Shown here one piece after another: positions 36,424 through 46,019 of a DNA stretch of 64,000 nucleotides. A program made the translations under genes and the position numbers. Origin of the DNA: Candidatus Gastranaerophilales bacterium (GTDB lineage: Bacteria; Cyanobacteriota; Vampirovibrionia; Gastranaerophilales; Gastranaerophilaceae); contig CALVEA010000006.1 of assembly GCA_944326455.1 (NCBI GenBank), forward strand, positions 1 through 64,000, read 5' to 3'. Position 1 is the stretch's first letter; the number at the start of each line of letters is the position of its first letter. Below the pieces are notes generated by a model, which saw only the letters and a list, made by a program, of their open reading frames with translations, did not search any database and was not told the origin of the DNA.

Positions 36424-38559
36424 ATGAGTATGACGTTTCCATTTTTTACAACAGGATTCACAGGATGGCGGCCTTCATATATCAACTTTGATATGTGCAG
36501 TACTAATCCTATGAACTCATTAAATATTATGTGGAACGCAGCTCTTGAACGCAGTAAAGCTCAGAGCATGGTTTATATGTATCCTGCTTTTAACATGAGT
36601 AATTTTACAACATATTTTAACGGATATGATAACAGCTATTTAACAAATCCGTTCTATTCAATGTCACAAGTTTTGTGGAATAACAATAACGGACAGACCG
36701 GAAACTTATGGAATAATATTAATACAACAAACAACTGGTCAAATCCTTGGGGAAATATGTGGAATCCTTCAGGAACAACTCCTTCTGCAGACAAACCGGA
36801 AACTGCAGAAGAAATCGGAGCAAAAAGAAAATATAATAAGATTCTTGGCTTGATTAAACAACTAAAAGAATATGAAAAGGTCTCTAATTCAGATAAAGAC
36901 CAGCTTGAAGCTGCATTAGAAGCTGACAGAAAAAATACTAAAGGTACATGGACAGAAAAATATAACGCATTAAAAGAAGCTTACGATAAAATTAGTGATT
37001 CAACTGTAAAAGAATGTTTAAAACAGTCTATGGAACTTGGTACAGAAGAAAAACCTGACCAGGCTGATGCTTTCAGAATAAGACTTGAAAGCGCAGGTTT
37101 TGAATATGAAGCAGGCAGCATTGATGAATATATCGGCAAACTTGCTAATACTATACAAAATCTTAGCGCATCTCAACCAAATGGTTCTTCTGATGCTATT
37201 TTAGGCAGCCTTGGTGGAAATACAGTAAACATTTTAGATGTATTGAGCAGCTGGAATACTCAATACAAAAATAGTGAAACTAAATCTAAAAAACGCCTCA
37301 TAACTTTTGCTGCTGAAAAATACAACAGCATTGAAGATAAAACAGCAAAAACTACATACAAATCAACCGTCCTTGATCCTGTTGTAAATGCTTTAAGAAA
37401 TAAAGCAAACGAATTAGCTGCAAATCTTGAAGGCGAAAACAAAGAAAAACTTCAAAAGGCAATAAAGGCATTAGATGATGCTTATGACAAAGTAGGTGAT
37501 AAAGTTCCTGAAAGTGTTACAACAGCATTTGATAATCTTTATGTACTCACAAGACTTGCTGCAATAAGAGAAATTGCTAATGATGCAAAATCTTATTACG
37601 GTGAAGTTGACAGCGATTTGTTCAATTCAGACCTCTTTATGGATGAAACTATCGCTGATTTGAAAGCTGAAGGTTTTTCAGAAAAGAATATTACTTCAAA
37701 CCAATTAAGCGCAGATGACCCTGACGCTGAACCGGCATCTGCTGGAGAGGAAGTACAAAAATTAACAGATAAGAATATTCTTAAAAAATTAGATAAAAAA
37801 GTTACATTCGATCAGAAAGAATACGACGTTTACAGAGAAACTGAACCTACCGGTGACAGAAAATATCAGAGATTATTTATTATTGAAGATAATAAATTAA
37901 AAGAATTAACTAATTGTGAATATAAAGATGGAAAATATACCAAGATTAATGCTGATATTGCAGTAGAAAGAAAAGAAATTGAAGCTTCTTCTATCCAATC
38001 TGACTATGATGCAAAACAGCAAAAGATTGAGGAAAAAATTAAAGCCGACATGGTGCGTCATGGCAGAGATACAATCAAGAAATTAAAAGGTTGGACTTCC
38101 TCTGGCGATACTGAACAAATAAATAAATATTTATCAAAAATTGATAAGGACAATGTTATATATTTCCTTCAAGGAGTCATGGAAACCGGCTGGGACACCG
38201 AAGGCTTAATGGAAATAATGGATGATGATAATGCCGACGATAAAATAACCCTTGCCAATAAAAGAAAACTCGTTCAGGCTATAATAGATAGAGCACGAGA
38301 AGACATTGATAATAACGAGGATTGCAACTACATAATTAATGTCTTAGAATCGATGCTTGACAAATGCGAAAAGTCTAACGATAAAGAGGGCTTCAATGTA
38401 AAAATTCCAAGCAGCGATGTTGATATTATCAGAAACGAGCTCGGTAAGGACAATAATATAACCGGTTGGCATTCTTTCTGGGATGCATATACAGCTAATG
38501 AAATAATGGATGCTATGATAAAACTCTTGTGGGAAAAATGGCTTAATCCATCAAAATAA
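36424..38559 (+). CDS. Large uncharacterised helical protein with aromatic/Asn-rich N-terminus
   Basis: ATG 36424 (711 aa) has AGAGGA upstream. Residues 1-115 are rich in Phe, Tyr, Trp, Asn, Met and Ser with no Lys-rich signal, then Pro/Thr spacer. Residues 120-711 are charged and helical, with likely coiled coils. There is no signal peptide or membrane segment. I recognise no family. It ends 11 bp before the convergent 279-aa gene. The N-terminal part could be a targeting, assembly or phase-separating segment; this is speculation. Confidence 0.75.
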   Translation: MSMTFPFFTTGFTGWRPSYINFDMCSTNPMNSLNIMWNAALERSKAQSMVYMYPAFNMSNFTTYFNGYDNSYLTNPFYSMSQVLWNNNNGQTGNLWNNINTTNNWSNPWGNMWNPSGTTPSADKPETAEEIGAKRKYNKILGLIKQLKEYEKVSNSDKDQLEAALEADRKNTKGTWTEKYNALKEAYDKISDSTVKECLKQSMELGTEEKPDQADAFRIRLESAGFEYEAGSIDEYIGKLANTIQNLSASQPNGSSDAILGSLGGNTVNILDVLSSWNTQYKNSETKSKKRLITFAAEKYNSIEDKTAKTTYKSTVLDPVVNALRNKANELAANLEGENKEKLQKAIKALDDAYDKVGDKVPESVTTAFDNLYVLTRLAAIREIANDAKSYYGEVDSDLFNSDLFMDETIADLKAEGFSEKNITSNQLSADDPDAEPASAGEEVQKLTDKNILKKLDKKVTFDQKEYDVYRETEPTGDRKYQRLFIIEDNKLKELTNCEYKDGKYTKINADIAVERKEIEASSIQSDYDAKQQKIEEKIKADMVRHGRDTIKKLKGWTSSGDTEQINKYLSKIDKDNVIYFLQGVMETGWDTEGLMEIMDDDNADDKITLANKRKLVQAIIDRAREDIDNNEDCNYIINVLESMLDKCEKSNDKEGFNVKIPSSDVDIIRNELGKDNNITGWHSFWDAYTANEIMDAMIKLLWEKWLNPSK

Positions 38560-38570
38560 GCTAAATAAAT

Positions 38571-39410
38571 CTATAAACCAAAATCTTCTTGAATACCTTT
38601 TATAGCTGTTTCTAATTTATCTTCATCCGGTCTATAACTGTAACGGTGATTTACATCAGGATCATGCACCTCCAGATAGTCGATTTTGCGTGGTTCTAAC
38701 AGCTCGCAAGCTTTTTCGAAATCCTTCATAAGTTGGGAATCGCTCGTGAGCTCATTTTCATCAAGGTAGTTTTCAAAAGTAATTTTGTCAATCATAAAGC
38801 GGCAAAATATATTAAGGTAATATGGTATCTTACGGTCTTCCGGATCCAAAGTGAAATGTCTTTTATAATCGGAAGTTGGCATAATATTTTTAAGGTACTG
38901 TAACAACCCCTCTTGCTTTCCTTCTCTATCACTTGAACCCACATAAAAGATGAGAAGAGGGAAAATAGAGTGTAAACTATCTGCAGCTTCTTTATAACCA
39001 TTGTCTTTTAAAACATTCCGAAAAGCAAGTAAGTCAAAGGAATGCTGTTTCTTTTCTGCTGCAGTTTCTCTCATTATAGTTGAACGATAATCCGGTCGAA
39101 AGTTAAGAGTAGCAAGTTTATCCGTCGCTGCCTGTGTCATATCTCTTGTTTCGGCATAAGCCCTTATCCTGGCATCCAAAAGCTCATCATGCCCTTTATA
39201 ACGCATTTGAGGAATAGCAATTGCCGCACCTATTGCTGCTGCAACACCTATTGCAATATTTCTGAATTTCGGAGTCTTATAGAACGGTTTCTTTATCGCA
39301 TTTAATCCTGCATTAATTTCGCTAGCTGCACCTGAATTTACTGCTTTTTTAGCCCCTTTTGCTGCTGATTTACGTGCAAACAGCCTTGGCATGATTGGTC
39401 TTATGTTCAT
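38571..39410 (-). CDS. Uncharacterised protein with one membrane segment
   Basis: ATG 39410 (279 aa) has AAGGAG 6 nt upstream. The N-terminus is basic (MNIRPIMPRLFARKSAAKG), one membrane segment lies at about 52-70 (GVAAAIGAAIAIP), and the rest is soluble and helical. No family is recognised. It is convergent with the 711-aa gene and shares its upstream motif, so the two may form one regulon. Confidence 0.7.
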   Translation of the reverse strand: MNIRPIMPRLFARKSAAKGAKKAVNSGAASEINAGLNAIKKPFYKTPKFRNIAIGVAAAIGAAIAIPQMRYKGHDELLDARIRAYAETRDMTQAATDKLATLNFRPDYRSTIMRETAAEKKQHSFDLLAFRNVLKDNGYKEAADSLHSIFPLLIFYVGSSDREGKQEGLLQYLKNIMPTSDYKRHFTLDPEDRKIPYYLNIFCRFMIDKITFENYLDENELTSDSQLMKDFEKACELLEPRKIDYLEVHDPDVNHRYSYRPDEDKLETAIKGIQEDFGL

Positions 39411-39447
39411 ATAATACACTCCTTGATATTGGTTGCTTAATTTGTTG

Positions 39448-39471
39448 TATGGTTTTATTAAAAACCATAAA
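39448..39471. repeat. Hairpin in the leader of the 279-aa gene
   Basis: TATGGTTTT and AAAACCATA pair as a 9-bp stem about 40 bp upstream of the ATG. It may be an operator or attenuator. Confidence 0.4.
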
Positions 39472-39499
39472 TTGAATTTTGACCAGAAAAGAGCAAAAA

Positions 39500-39517
39500 T
39501 TTTTACAAAACTTAATA
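39500..39517 (-). promoter_or_regulatory. Shared motif TTAAGTTTTGTAAAA upstream of the 279-aa gene
   Basis: Read on the minus strand this is TATTAAGTTTTGTAAAAA, the counterpart of 36337-36354. The rest of the 39411-39618 gap shows no gene. Confidence 0.5.
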
Positions 39518-39618
39518 AAAATAAATAAATCCAAGGATGGCATAAGATGGAGGAAACACTTTATAGAGAAGGATTTAAGCCGCGATTTCATCCTATAAAT
39601 TTACAGTCAGTATAAATT

Positions 39619-40164
39619 CTAATTCATCAAAATTTTTTCCAGGTCATTTAAAGCCTGCTCTATGCTATCGTTTACAATCTTATAATCAAAGTTTTTTGAG
39701 TTTTCAATTTCAAGTTTGGTCGACGCAAGCCTTTTTTGAATAGCTTCTTCAGACTCGGTTTTTCGTCCTCTTAGCCTTGATTCCAATTCTTCCATTGAAG
39801 GCGGAAGTATAAAAATAAGTTTAGCTTCCGGCATAATTGATTTTACATTCAGCGCACCCTTTGTATCAATCTCAAGAATTAAGTCATGCCCGGCATTAAG
39901 AGTCTTTTCAACGTAATCTTTCCCTGTTCCGTACATATTCCCGGAAAACTCAGCCCACTCAAGAAAATCACCGTTATTAATCCTTCTTTGGAACTCATCT
40001 TTCGAGAGGAAAAAATAGTTAACTCCGTCAACTTCCCCCTCTCGCGGAGCACGCGTGGTACAAGAAACAGAAAGTTTAAACTCCGGATGTTTTCTCAAAA
40101 ACTCTTTTATAACAGTTCCCTTGCCGACACCCGATGAGCCGGAGATTACATACAAATTACCCAT
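39619..40164 (-). CDS. gmk: Guanylate kinase
   Basis: The 181-aa enzyme phosphorylates GMP to GDP. The P-loop is ISGSSGVGKGTV (6-17). SCTTRAPREGEVDGVNYFF and FLEWAEFSGNMYGTG form the GMP site, and DLILEIDTKGALNVK is Walker B-like. It starts immediately after the pyruvate decarboxylase stop with AGGAGG, so both are one operon. Confidence 0.96.
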   Translation of the reverse strand: MGNLYVISGSSGVGKGTVIKEFLRKHPEFKLSVSCTTRAPREGEVDGVNYFFLSKDEFQRRINNGDFLEWAEFSGNMYGTGKDYVEKTLNAGHDLILEIDTKGALNVKSIMPEAKLIFILPPSMEELESRLRGRKTESEEAIQKRLASTKLEIENSKNFDYKIVNDSIEQALNDLEKILMN

Positions 40165-41910
40165 CTACCCTCCTAACTCCTTAAGGCTCTTGTGGACATG
40201 CGTTTCAAAATTTATATTATCATCATGCTTCTCCGCTGTAATTTTTGAGTCGCAATAAGTTTCAGGGATTGATTTTGCAGACGCATCTCCTTCTCCTTTA
40301 AAACTCGTAATCACATCTCTTGTAAGCTGCGGCATGTCCATAGCACCGGTACAGATTTCAATATAACAAAGTTTGTTCATAATCTGTGTAACTTTGAGCG
40401 CCTTATCAAAATCATCCTCTGTTGTAACTTTAGTTGACCAGACTTCCCCGTCAAAAACACGAGCAAACTTAGAATAATTCATATTCATAATATCATTAAA
40501 CTTATCCTCAGGATTGTCCGAAAGAAGACGTTCTATTGTGTATCCCTGATTATTAAGAACAATAACAACAGGTTTAACCCCTCTTCTGAGCATATTTCCT
40601 ATTTCCATTGCCGTAAGTTGATGAGAACCCTCTCCTGTTACTAAAATAACTCTTGAATTAGGATTAGCCAGACACACCCCGAGAGCAGCCGGAGTCGCCC
40701 AGCCGATTGAACCCCAAAGAGTCTGAGTATGAACTTCTACATTCGGCGGGAACTTCATTTGGCAGATTCCGTGAGGAACAATCCCTGTTTCTGCAATTAT
40801 AATATCGTTTTCATTCAAATACTCTTGCAGCCTTGGATAAATATAATCAGAAGTCAGCTCACCTTCTGGTGCTGTAGTTTTCTCATAACCGATTATCGGT
40901 TTTTCAAATTCAAAGTTTCTGTACTCTATCTGTTCGCTGATTCCTTCAAGAACATCGGACATTTTTACATTTTCGTACTTGGTTCCGTCAACATAGGTAT
41001 ATGTTCCATAAATTGCAACATGAGAATTTATCTTATACGGCAGATTAAATCCAAAAGCATTCAGGTCACTGTATATCGGACCGACAGCTATAAGGCAGTC
41101 TGTGTTTTCCAAATATTCTTCCGCAACAGGATTACGGAATTTTGAATAATACATACCAAGATATTTATCATAATTTGAATCAACTAAATTATTTCCCATT
41201 AGAAAGTTTGTTACAGGGATTCCTGATTTTTCCGCAAACTCCCGGAACTCAAGCCGTGCATCAAATCTCTTTACTAAAGCATCACCGAGAATTACCGGCT
41301 TGGTTGAATCATTGATTTTGTTAACAATTTTTTGTACAACTGCTGAAAGAGTTTCTGCATCGCTTGTCCAATTATAATCAACATCTCTATCTGAGATTTC
41401 CATTTTTGCAATATCAACAGGAATTGCAATATATACCGGGCGTTTTTCTTTAACGAAAACTTTTAAAACTCTGTCTATTTCGAGTTTAGCATTATCCCTG
41501 TTTAAAAATGCTGTTGTTTCAACTACAGGCTTGTGAGCTTCTGCAAATGCATAAGGTCTCACATCGCTAAAATTATGATGAACGAGAGTCTTATTTTCAA
41601 TACATTTAACTGCCGGGACTCCCACAATGCTGATAACCGGAACATTTTCCGCAAAACTTCCGGCAATAGCATTAATCGCACTTAATTCTCCCACTCCGTA
41701 TGTTGTAATTATTGCCCCATAACCTCTTTGACGGGCATATCCGTCTGCTGCGTACCCGGCATTAAGCTCATTTGTACACCCAATCCAATTAGTTTTAGGG
41801 TTGTTTTCAACCGCATATAAAATGTTAAAATTATAGTCGCCCGGAAGCCCGAAAAAATCGTTTATTCCAAGCTCCTCAAGCTTTTTTATCAAATATTCGG
41901 CAGTATTCAT
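40165..41910 (-). CDS. Pyruvate/indolepyruvate decarboxylase (ThDP)
   Basis: ATG 41910 (581 aa) is preferred over an in-frame TTG 6 nt upstream. N-terminal FFGLPGDYNFNIL and CTNELNAGYAADGYAR carry the ThDP-activating glutamate (E48). HHNF is the catalytic His-His pair. The ThDP/Mg motif runs from GEGSHQLTAMEIG to NNQGYTIE. This is the pyruvate decarboxylase family, making acetaldehyde; indolepyruvate or another 2-oxoacid is possible. The alcohol dehydrogenase upstream supports pyruvate to ethanol. True PDC is rare in bacteria. Confidence 0.88.
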   Translation of the reverse strand: MNTAEYLIKKLEELGINDFFGLPGDYNFNILYAVENNPKTNWIGCTNELNAGYAADGYARQRGYGAIITTYGVGELSAINAIAGSFAENVPVISIVGVPAVKCIENKTLVHHNFSDVRPYAFAEAHKPVVETTAFLNRDNAKLEIDRVLKVFVKEKRPVYIAIPVDIAKMEISDRDVDYNWTSDAETLSAVVQKIVNKINDSTKPVILGDALVKRFDARLEFREFAEKSGIPVTNFLMGNNLVDSNYDKYLGMYYSKFRNPVAEEYLENTDCLIAVGPIYSDLNAFGFNLPYKINSHVAIYGTYTYVDGTKYENVKMSDVLEGISEQIEYRNFEFEKPIIGYEKTTAPEGELTSDYIYPRLQEYLNENDIIIAETGIVPHGICQMKFPPNVEVHTQTLWGSIGWATPAALGVCLANPNSRVILVTGEGSHQLTAMEIGNMLRRGVKPVVIVLNNQGYTIERLLSDNPEDKFNDIMNMNYSKFARVFDGEVWSTKVTTEDDFDKALKVTQIMNKLCYIEICTGAMDMPQLTRDVITSFKGEGDASAKSIPETYCDSKITAEKHDDNINFETHVHKSLKELGG

Positions 41911-41964
41911 AGTCAAAACTCTCCCAAGTATGTTTTAGCCAATCATACCAAAAATATCACTTGA

Positions 41965-43122
41965 TTACAAAGCTAATTTTAAAATTTCTTCAACATCTTT
42001 TTGAGTTATCAAATCTGTCTCACCAAGAAGTTTCATTGTTTGAGAAGCAAGATATTCAATATCCGGATTATTTATACCCGCCTCGGATAAAGAAACAGGA
42101 ACTCCAAGCCTGCTAAACAGTACACGAAATTCAATAATTGTTCTGTCTGCCAGCTCTGCTTCGTCTTCTCCTGACAAACCAAATACATTTTTACCAAATA
42201 CCGCCAGACGTTTTTGGTATTTCTCTTTATAATAGGTCATTGATGCCGGAATCAAAACCGCAAGCCCATTTGCATGGGTAATATCGTAAACCGCGCTCAA
42301 TGGGTGCTCAATAACGTGATTAACTATAACATGACGTCCTGCACCGCAATTCACAAGCCCATTCCAAGCAAGGGTTGCCGTCCACATTATATTGGCTCTT
42401 GCTTCCAAATCTTTAGGATTTTTAACCAGCCGTTCAAGAGCTTCCAAATCAGCTTTTACAAGGGCTTCCACAAACCTGTCTAAGATAAAAGAATCTTCAT
42501 CTGTTTTAGAAAAATATGCCTCCATAGAATGCGTCATTATATCAATTGCAGCTGCAATTGTATATTCAACAGGAATAGAAAGTGTCGTCTCAGGATCTAA
42601 AATAGAAAAAACAGGATAGTTAAGCGGAGTTCTGTAACCCCATTTATCATTAGTCTCTTCGTTTGTTATAACCCCGTTAGGATTCATTTCCGAACCGGTT
42701 GCAGGAACTGTTAAAATAACGTATAAAGGGATAGATTTTTTAGGCTCTGCCTTATGACAATAAAAATCCCATAAATCACCTTTATAGCAAGCTCCGATAG
42801 CAATAGCCTTGCTTTCATCAACAACGCTTCCGCCGCCAAGTGCAAGGATACCGTCTACTTTTTCTTCTCTGGCAAACGCTGCCCCGGCTTGCGCATGCTT
42901 CAGTGTTGGATTCGGTTTGATTCCGGAATATTCCACATATTCTATACCATTTTCTTCTAAAGATTTAACAACCGTGTCAAAAATCCCATTCTTTTTTACA
43001 CTTCCCTTGCCCGTTGTAAGCAAAACTTTTTTAGCTCTGCCTTTAAGAAGGCTTCCGATTTCTTTAATCCTTCCATTACCAAATATTATTTCTGTCGGAT
43101 TTTTGTAATTAAAACTTTTCAT
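41965..43122 (-). CDS. Iron-containing alcohol dehydrogenase
   Basis: The 385-aa group III enzyme has the NAD(P) motif GILALGGGSVVDESKAIA and iron-site histidines in AIDIMTHSMEAYF, HVIEHPLSAVYDITHANGLAVL. The closest types are YqhD/BdhA-like NADPH-dependent butanol or aldehyde reductases. Its position 54 bp upstream of pyruvate decarboxylase suggests acetaldehyde reduction. It overlaps the end of rsmG by 14 bp. Confidence 0.92.
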   Translation of the reverse strand: MKSFNYKNPTEIIFGNGRIKEIGSLLKGRAKKVLLTTGKGSVKKNGIFDTVVKSLEENGIEYVEYSGIKPNPTLKHAQAGAAFAREEKVDGILALGGGSVVDESKAIAIGACYKGDLWDFYCHKAEPKKSIPLYVILTVPATGSEMNPNGVITNEETNDKWGYRTPLNYPVFSILDPETTLSIPVEYTIAAAIDIMTHSMEAYFSKTDEDSFILDRFVEALVKADLEALERLVKNPKDLEARANIMWTATLAWNGLVNCGAGRHVIVNHVIEHPLSAVYDITHANGLAVLIPASMTYYKEKYQKRLAVFGKNVFGLSGEDEAELADRTIIEFRVLFSRLGVPVSLSEAGINNPDIEYLASQTMKLLGETDLITQKDVEEILKLAL

Positions 43123-43726
43123 TTCCCGCCCCCTTTATCACTATCAGATATCGTTCATAAACTTCCTCTGTCGGCAGCGTATACTCAATGATATCCTCTA
43201 CCTTTGCATTATAACGCTTTAAGATATTTTTCGCACCCTCAATTTCTTCAAGAGCTTTTTTCGATTTGTACGCAACAAAATAGCCGCCATACCTTAGAAG
43301 CGGAAGCGCATAACCTGAAATTTTCGCTAAATCAGCTACCGCCCTGCTTAAAATTATATCAAATTTTCGATTTTTTATATTTTCAACACGGTCACAGATT
43401 AAATCAAGATTTGTAAGCTTTAAAGAGTCTCTTATACTAATAACGGAATTTATTTTTTTTCTTATGCTGTCAATTCCGGTTAGATGGAGATTGGGATACT
43501 CAATTGCCACAGGAACACACGGAAAGCCCCCGCCGCAGCCAATATCAAGAATTTCACCTTCCGTTATATTATACTTCTCAAAAAAAAGTTTTATACCTAA
43601 AGAATCATAAATATGTTTTTCGTATAAATACTTTTCATCATTTTTTGAAATTAAATTATGTATAGAATTTTCTTTTAAAAATACTTTTTTATACTCTGCA
43701 AAATCAGAGTCAATTTTAATTTCCAT
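43109..43726 (-). CDS. rsmG: 16S rRNA (guanine-N7)-methyltransferase RsmG
   Basis: ATG 43726 (205 aa) is chosen over TTG 43738. It methylates G527 of 16S rRNA. HIYDSLGIKLF, ILDIGCGGGFPCVPVAIEYP (SAM motif I) and ILSRAVADL are the family pattern. It overlaps the upstream P-loop/TPR gene by 11 bp and the downstream alcohol dehydrogenase gene by 14 bp. Confidence 0.94.
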   Translation of the reverse strand: MEIKIDSDFAEYKKVFLKENSIHNLISKNDEKYLYEKHIYDSLGIKLFFEKYNITEGEILDIGCGGGFPCVPVAIEYPNLHLTGIDSIRKKINSVISIRDSLKLTNLDLICDRVENIKNRKFDIILSRAVADLAKISGYALPLLRYGGYFVAYKSKKALEEIEGAKNILKRYNAKVEDIIEYTLPTEEVYERYLIVIKGAGNEKF

Positions 43727-45950
43727 ATTTTTTCTCAATTTCTGTATATTCTTCCGGTTTCATTCTAAGCTTCATATCGTTAATACGGCTTTCAATTCTT
43801 GCTGTATCCACTGTTCCTTCAAGATTTGCAGCGGTTTTGTGTGCTTTAAAGTACTCTTTTAAAGCATCCTTATATTTATCAGGGTTGTTGTAGTAATAGT
43901 CCCCCAGAGCAATAGTAGATTCAAGAATATAAAAATCTTCATTAATAAATTCTGCGCTTCTTTTCGCTTCAAGTAAGTAGTCCAGCCTTTTTTCGGCATC
44001 AAGTTCCGCCAGATGAGAAGCATTGTAATAAATTCCATCATAATTATTACTTGCCTTATCAAGATTGTATGCCTTTAAGAAACAGTCTTTTGCTTCATCT
44101 TGAGTACCGTTCTCATAGTAGCAGGATGCGAGATTTGAATACGCAAGAGATTTATACGGGTTTTCTACCGGAACTGCAATACACCTGTTATAATACTTGA
44201 ATGCCTGCTCCATTTCGCCTCTGTCATCACATGCAAGTGCATATTTAAAATACAATTCTGCAAGAGTCTGCGGCTCCGTATTATCATCCAGAGATGCAAG
44301 AGCTTTTTGATAATATGAATATGCCTCATCAGGATTATTCATACTTGAATAAATATTTCCCAAAAGCGTGCAAGCGCTAACCATTAATGATTGCGGAGTA
44401 TCAACCGAATATATAACCTTTTTGGCAGTTTCTACAGCCCGTTGATTTTTATACATTTTAAAATATAAATCAGTCATCTCATAATAGAGATAATTCAAAT
44501 TTATAAGCTCATTATGCTGCTTGTAATAACTCTCCACAATATCGTAAAAATGTGCGGACATTGAAAGATTGTTTATTTCTTTGTAAAGACGCGCCAGATG
44601 CAATCGCACTTCAATAATTGTTTGTGTATCAATGCCCTCTTTAGCCAGAATATTTTTATAAGCTTCTATGGCCTCGGTGTACTTTTTATCTCCGGAAAGC
44701 TCTTCTGCTGTTTTCATCTCATCTGAAAGAGATTTATTCTGAGGTTTTGCCGGTTCTTCAACCTGGACAGGAGTATTCTCCGGCACGGGTTCTTGTTTTT
44801 CTTCCCCATGTTCAAGTTCGTATATACATTTGCTGTGATATTCTATTTCCGCTCTCAGTGCCTGTCTGGATAAAAGAAGTGCCCGCTGCTTCAACGGCTC
44901 TTTTATTTGTGCTTCGTAAATTCCTATTATATATTTATGAAGTTTTATCTCAGTTTTAGCCGGAATAGAAATATCTATCTTCTGTAAAAAATAGTCTTGA
45001 ACATAAATATTCTCACCGGACTGAAAAATCATTAAGTTAGTTTTTAAATACTCTATCGAAAATTCATCATAAATTTCAAAAACAGCCAGAGCATTAAGAC
45101 TTATACCATGCCTTATCGTTCTTAAAAACCAAAAGAAATTTCTTATAGCTGTCGGAACAAGGTTAACGTATGTTATCCCGAGGTAAGAATCAAAAGATAT
45201 GCCGGACATTGCAAACTTTTGCAAAAAATCATGCAGACTTATTTTCATTGCCTGTATTATTTTCACCGACAAAGCCGTATAGTAATAATACCCTCTTGTA
45301 TATTTATAAAAATCATCTATTGCTGTATCTGTTGCCTGAATTTGATTTGAAGTTAAAAAGTCTTGAAAAACTTCTTTAGTAAATGCCTTTAAGAAAATTT
45401 TTCTATCTTCCTGGACACCGTTAATAACGGAAGGCATCATTGCTCTGGTGGATATAATAAGTTTTACATTTTCTTCTTTTAAAACATCTGATATCATATC
45501 CGAAATAAGTTTCATATTATCCGCTGCAACATCATCCAAAGAATGAAGGATTATTAAAAACGGTTTTTTAATAGAAGAAATATATTGCCGGAATTTAACT
45601 CCCAGAGTCGTGATTTTTGCGTTTAAATTTACAGCTTTAGAAATTGCATTATTATCAATTACATCTATAAAAGACAAGAGAATATCATCACATACCGTTG
45701 CTTCTTTACAATAATATTCAAGCTTGATAACATCATTTGATAAGAAATCTGTTACATAATTTACAAATTGGCGTTTGCCTGTACCTAAAAAACCATGAAG
45801 ATATAGAAATTTTTCTTTACTGTCTAAAAAATCAACTGCCTTAAGGATTTCTGCATAGTTATTTCTCAATAAAAAAGGATTAATTTTATCGGAATCAGGT
45901 AAAATTATCTTCTCTCTATTAATTGAACTGTTTAAAAATTCATAATCCAT
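43716..45950 (-). CDS. P-loop NTPase with TPR domain (STAND-like)
   Basis: The 744-aa protein has Walker A HGFLGTGKRQF (52-62), where the usual Ser/Thr after Lys is Arg, and Walker B FLIILHSLDD (131-140). A helical middle follows, then a Pro/Glu-rich linker near 385-410 and about eight TPR units to the end. This order resembles STAND signalling ATPases, which sense through TPRs. The altered P-loop may weaken Mg-nucleotide use. The mRNA appears leaderless. It heads an operon with rsmG and probably the alcohol dehydrogenase. Confidence 0.78.
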   Translation of the reverse strand: MDYEFLNSSINREKIILPDSDKINPFLLRNNYAEILKAVDFLDSKEKFLYLHGFLGTGKRQFVNYVTDFLSNDVIKLEYYCKEATVCDDILLSFIDVIDNNAISKAVNLNAKITTLGVKFRQYISSIKKPFLIILHSLDDVAADNMKLISDMISDVLKEENVKLIISTRAMMPSVINGVQEDRKIFLKAFTKEVFQDFLTSNQIQATDTAIDDFYKYTRGYYYYTALSVKIIQAMKISLHDFLQKFAMSGISFDSYLGITYVNLVPTAIRNFFWFLRTIRHGISLNALAVFEIYDEFSIEYLKTNLMIFQSGENIYVQDYFLQKIDISIPAKTEIKLHKYIIGIYEAQIKEPLKQRALLLSRQALRAEIEYHSKCIYELEHGEEKQEPVPENTPVQVEEPAKPQNKSLSDEMKTAEELSGDKKYTEAIEAYKNILAKEGIDTQTIIEVRLHLARLYKEINNLSMSAHFYDIVESYYKQHNELINLNYLYYEMTDLYFKMYKNQRAVETAKKVIYSVDTPQSLMVSACTLLGNIYSSMNNPDEAYSYYQKALASLDDNTEPQTLAELYFKYALACDDRGEMEQAFKYYNRCIAVPVENPYKSLAYSNLASCYYENGTQDEAKDCFLKAYNLDKASNNYDGIYYNASHLAELDAEKRLDYLLEAKRSAEFINEDFYILESTIALGDYYYNNPDKYKDALKEYFKAHKTAANLEGTVDTARIESRINDMKLRMKPEEYTEIEKKYGN

Positions 45951-45956
45951 ACAACG

Positions 45957-45985
45957 ATTTTAAATGATATTAAACGTTTTTGCAA
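45957..45985 (-). promoter_or_regulatory. Leaderless promoter of the P-loop/TPR gene
   Basis: TTGCAA (45985-45980), 17 nt, TAAAAT (45962-45957), then 6 nt to the ATG at 45950. No Shine-Dalgarno. Confidence 0.7.
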
Positions 45986-45990
45986 ATATT

Positions 45991-45999
45991 TGGTATAAT
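45991..45999 (+). promoter_or_regulatory. Extended -10 promoter of plsY
   Basis: TGGTATAAT ends at 45999, followed by AGGAGGA and ATG at 46020. Confidence 0.55.
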
Positions 46000-46019
46000 A
46001 ATTACTAAAAGGAGGAAGC

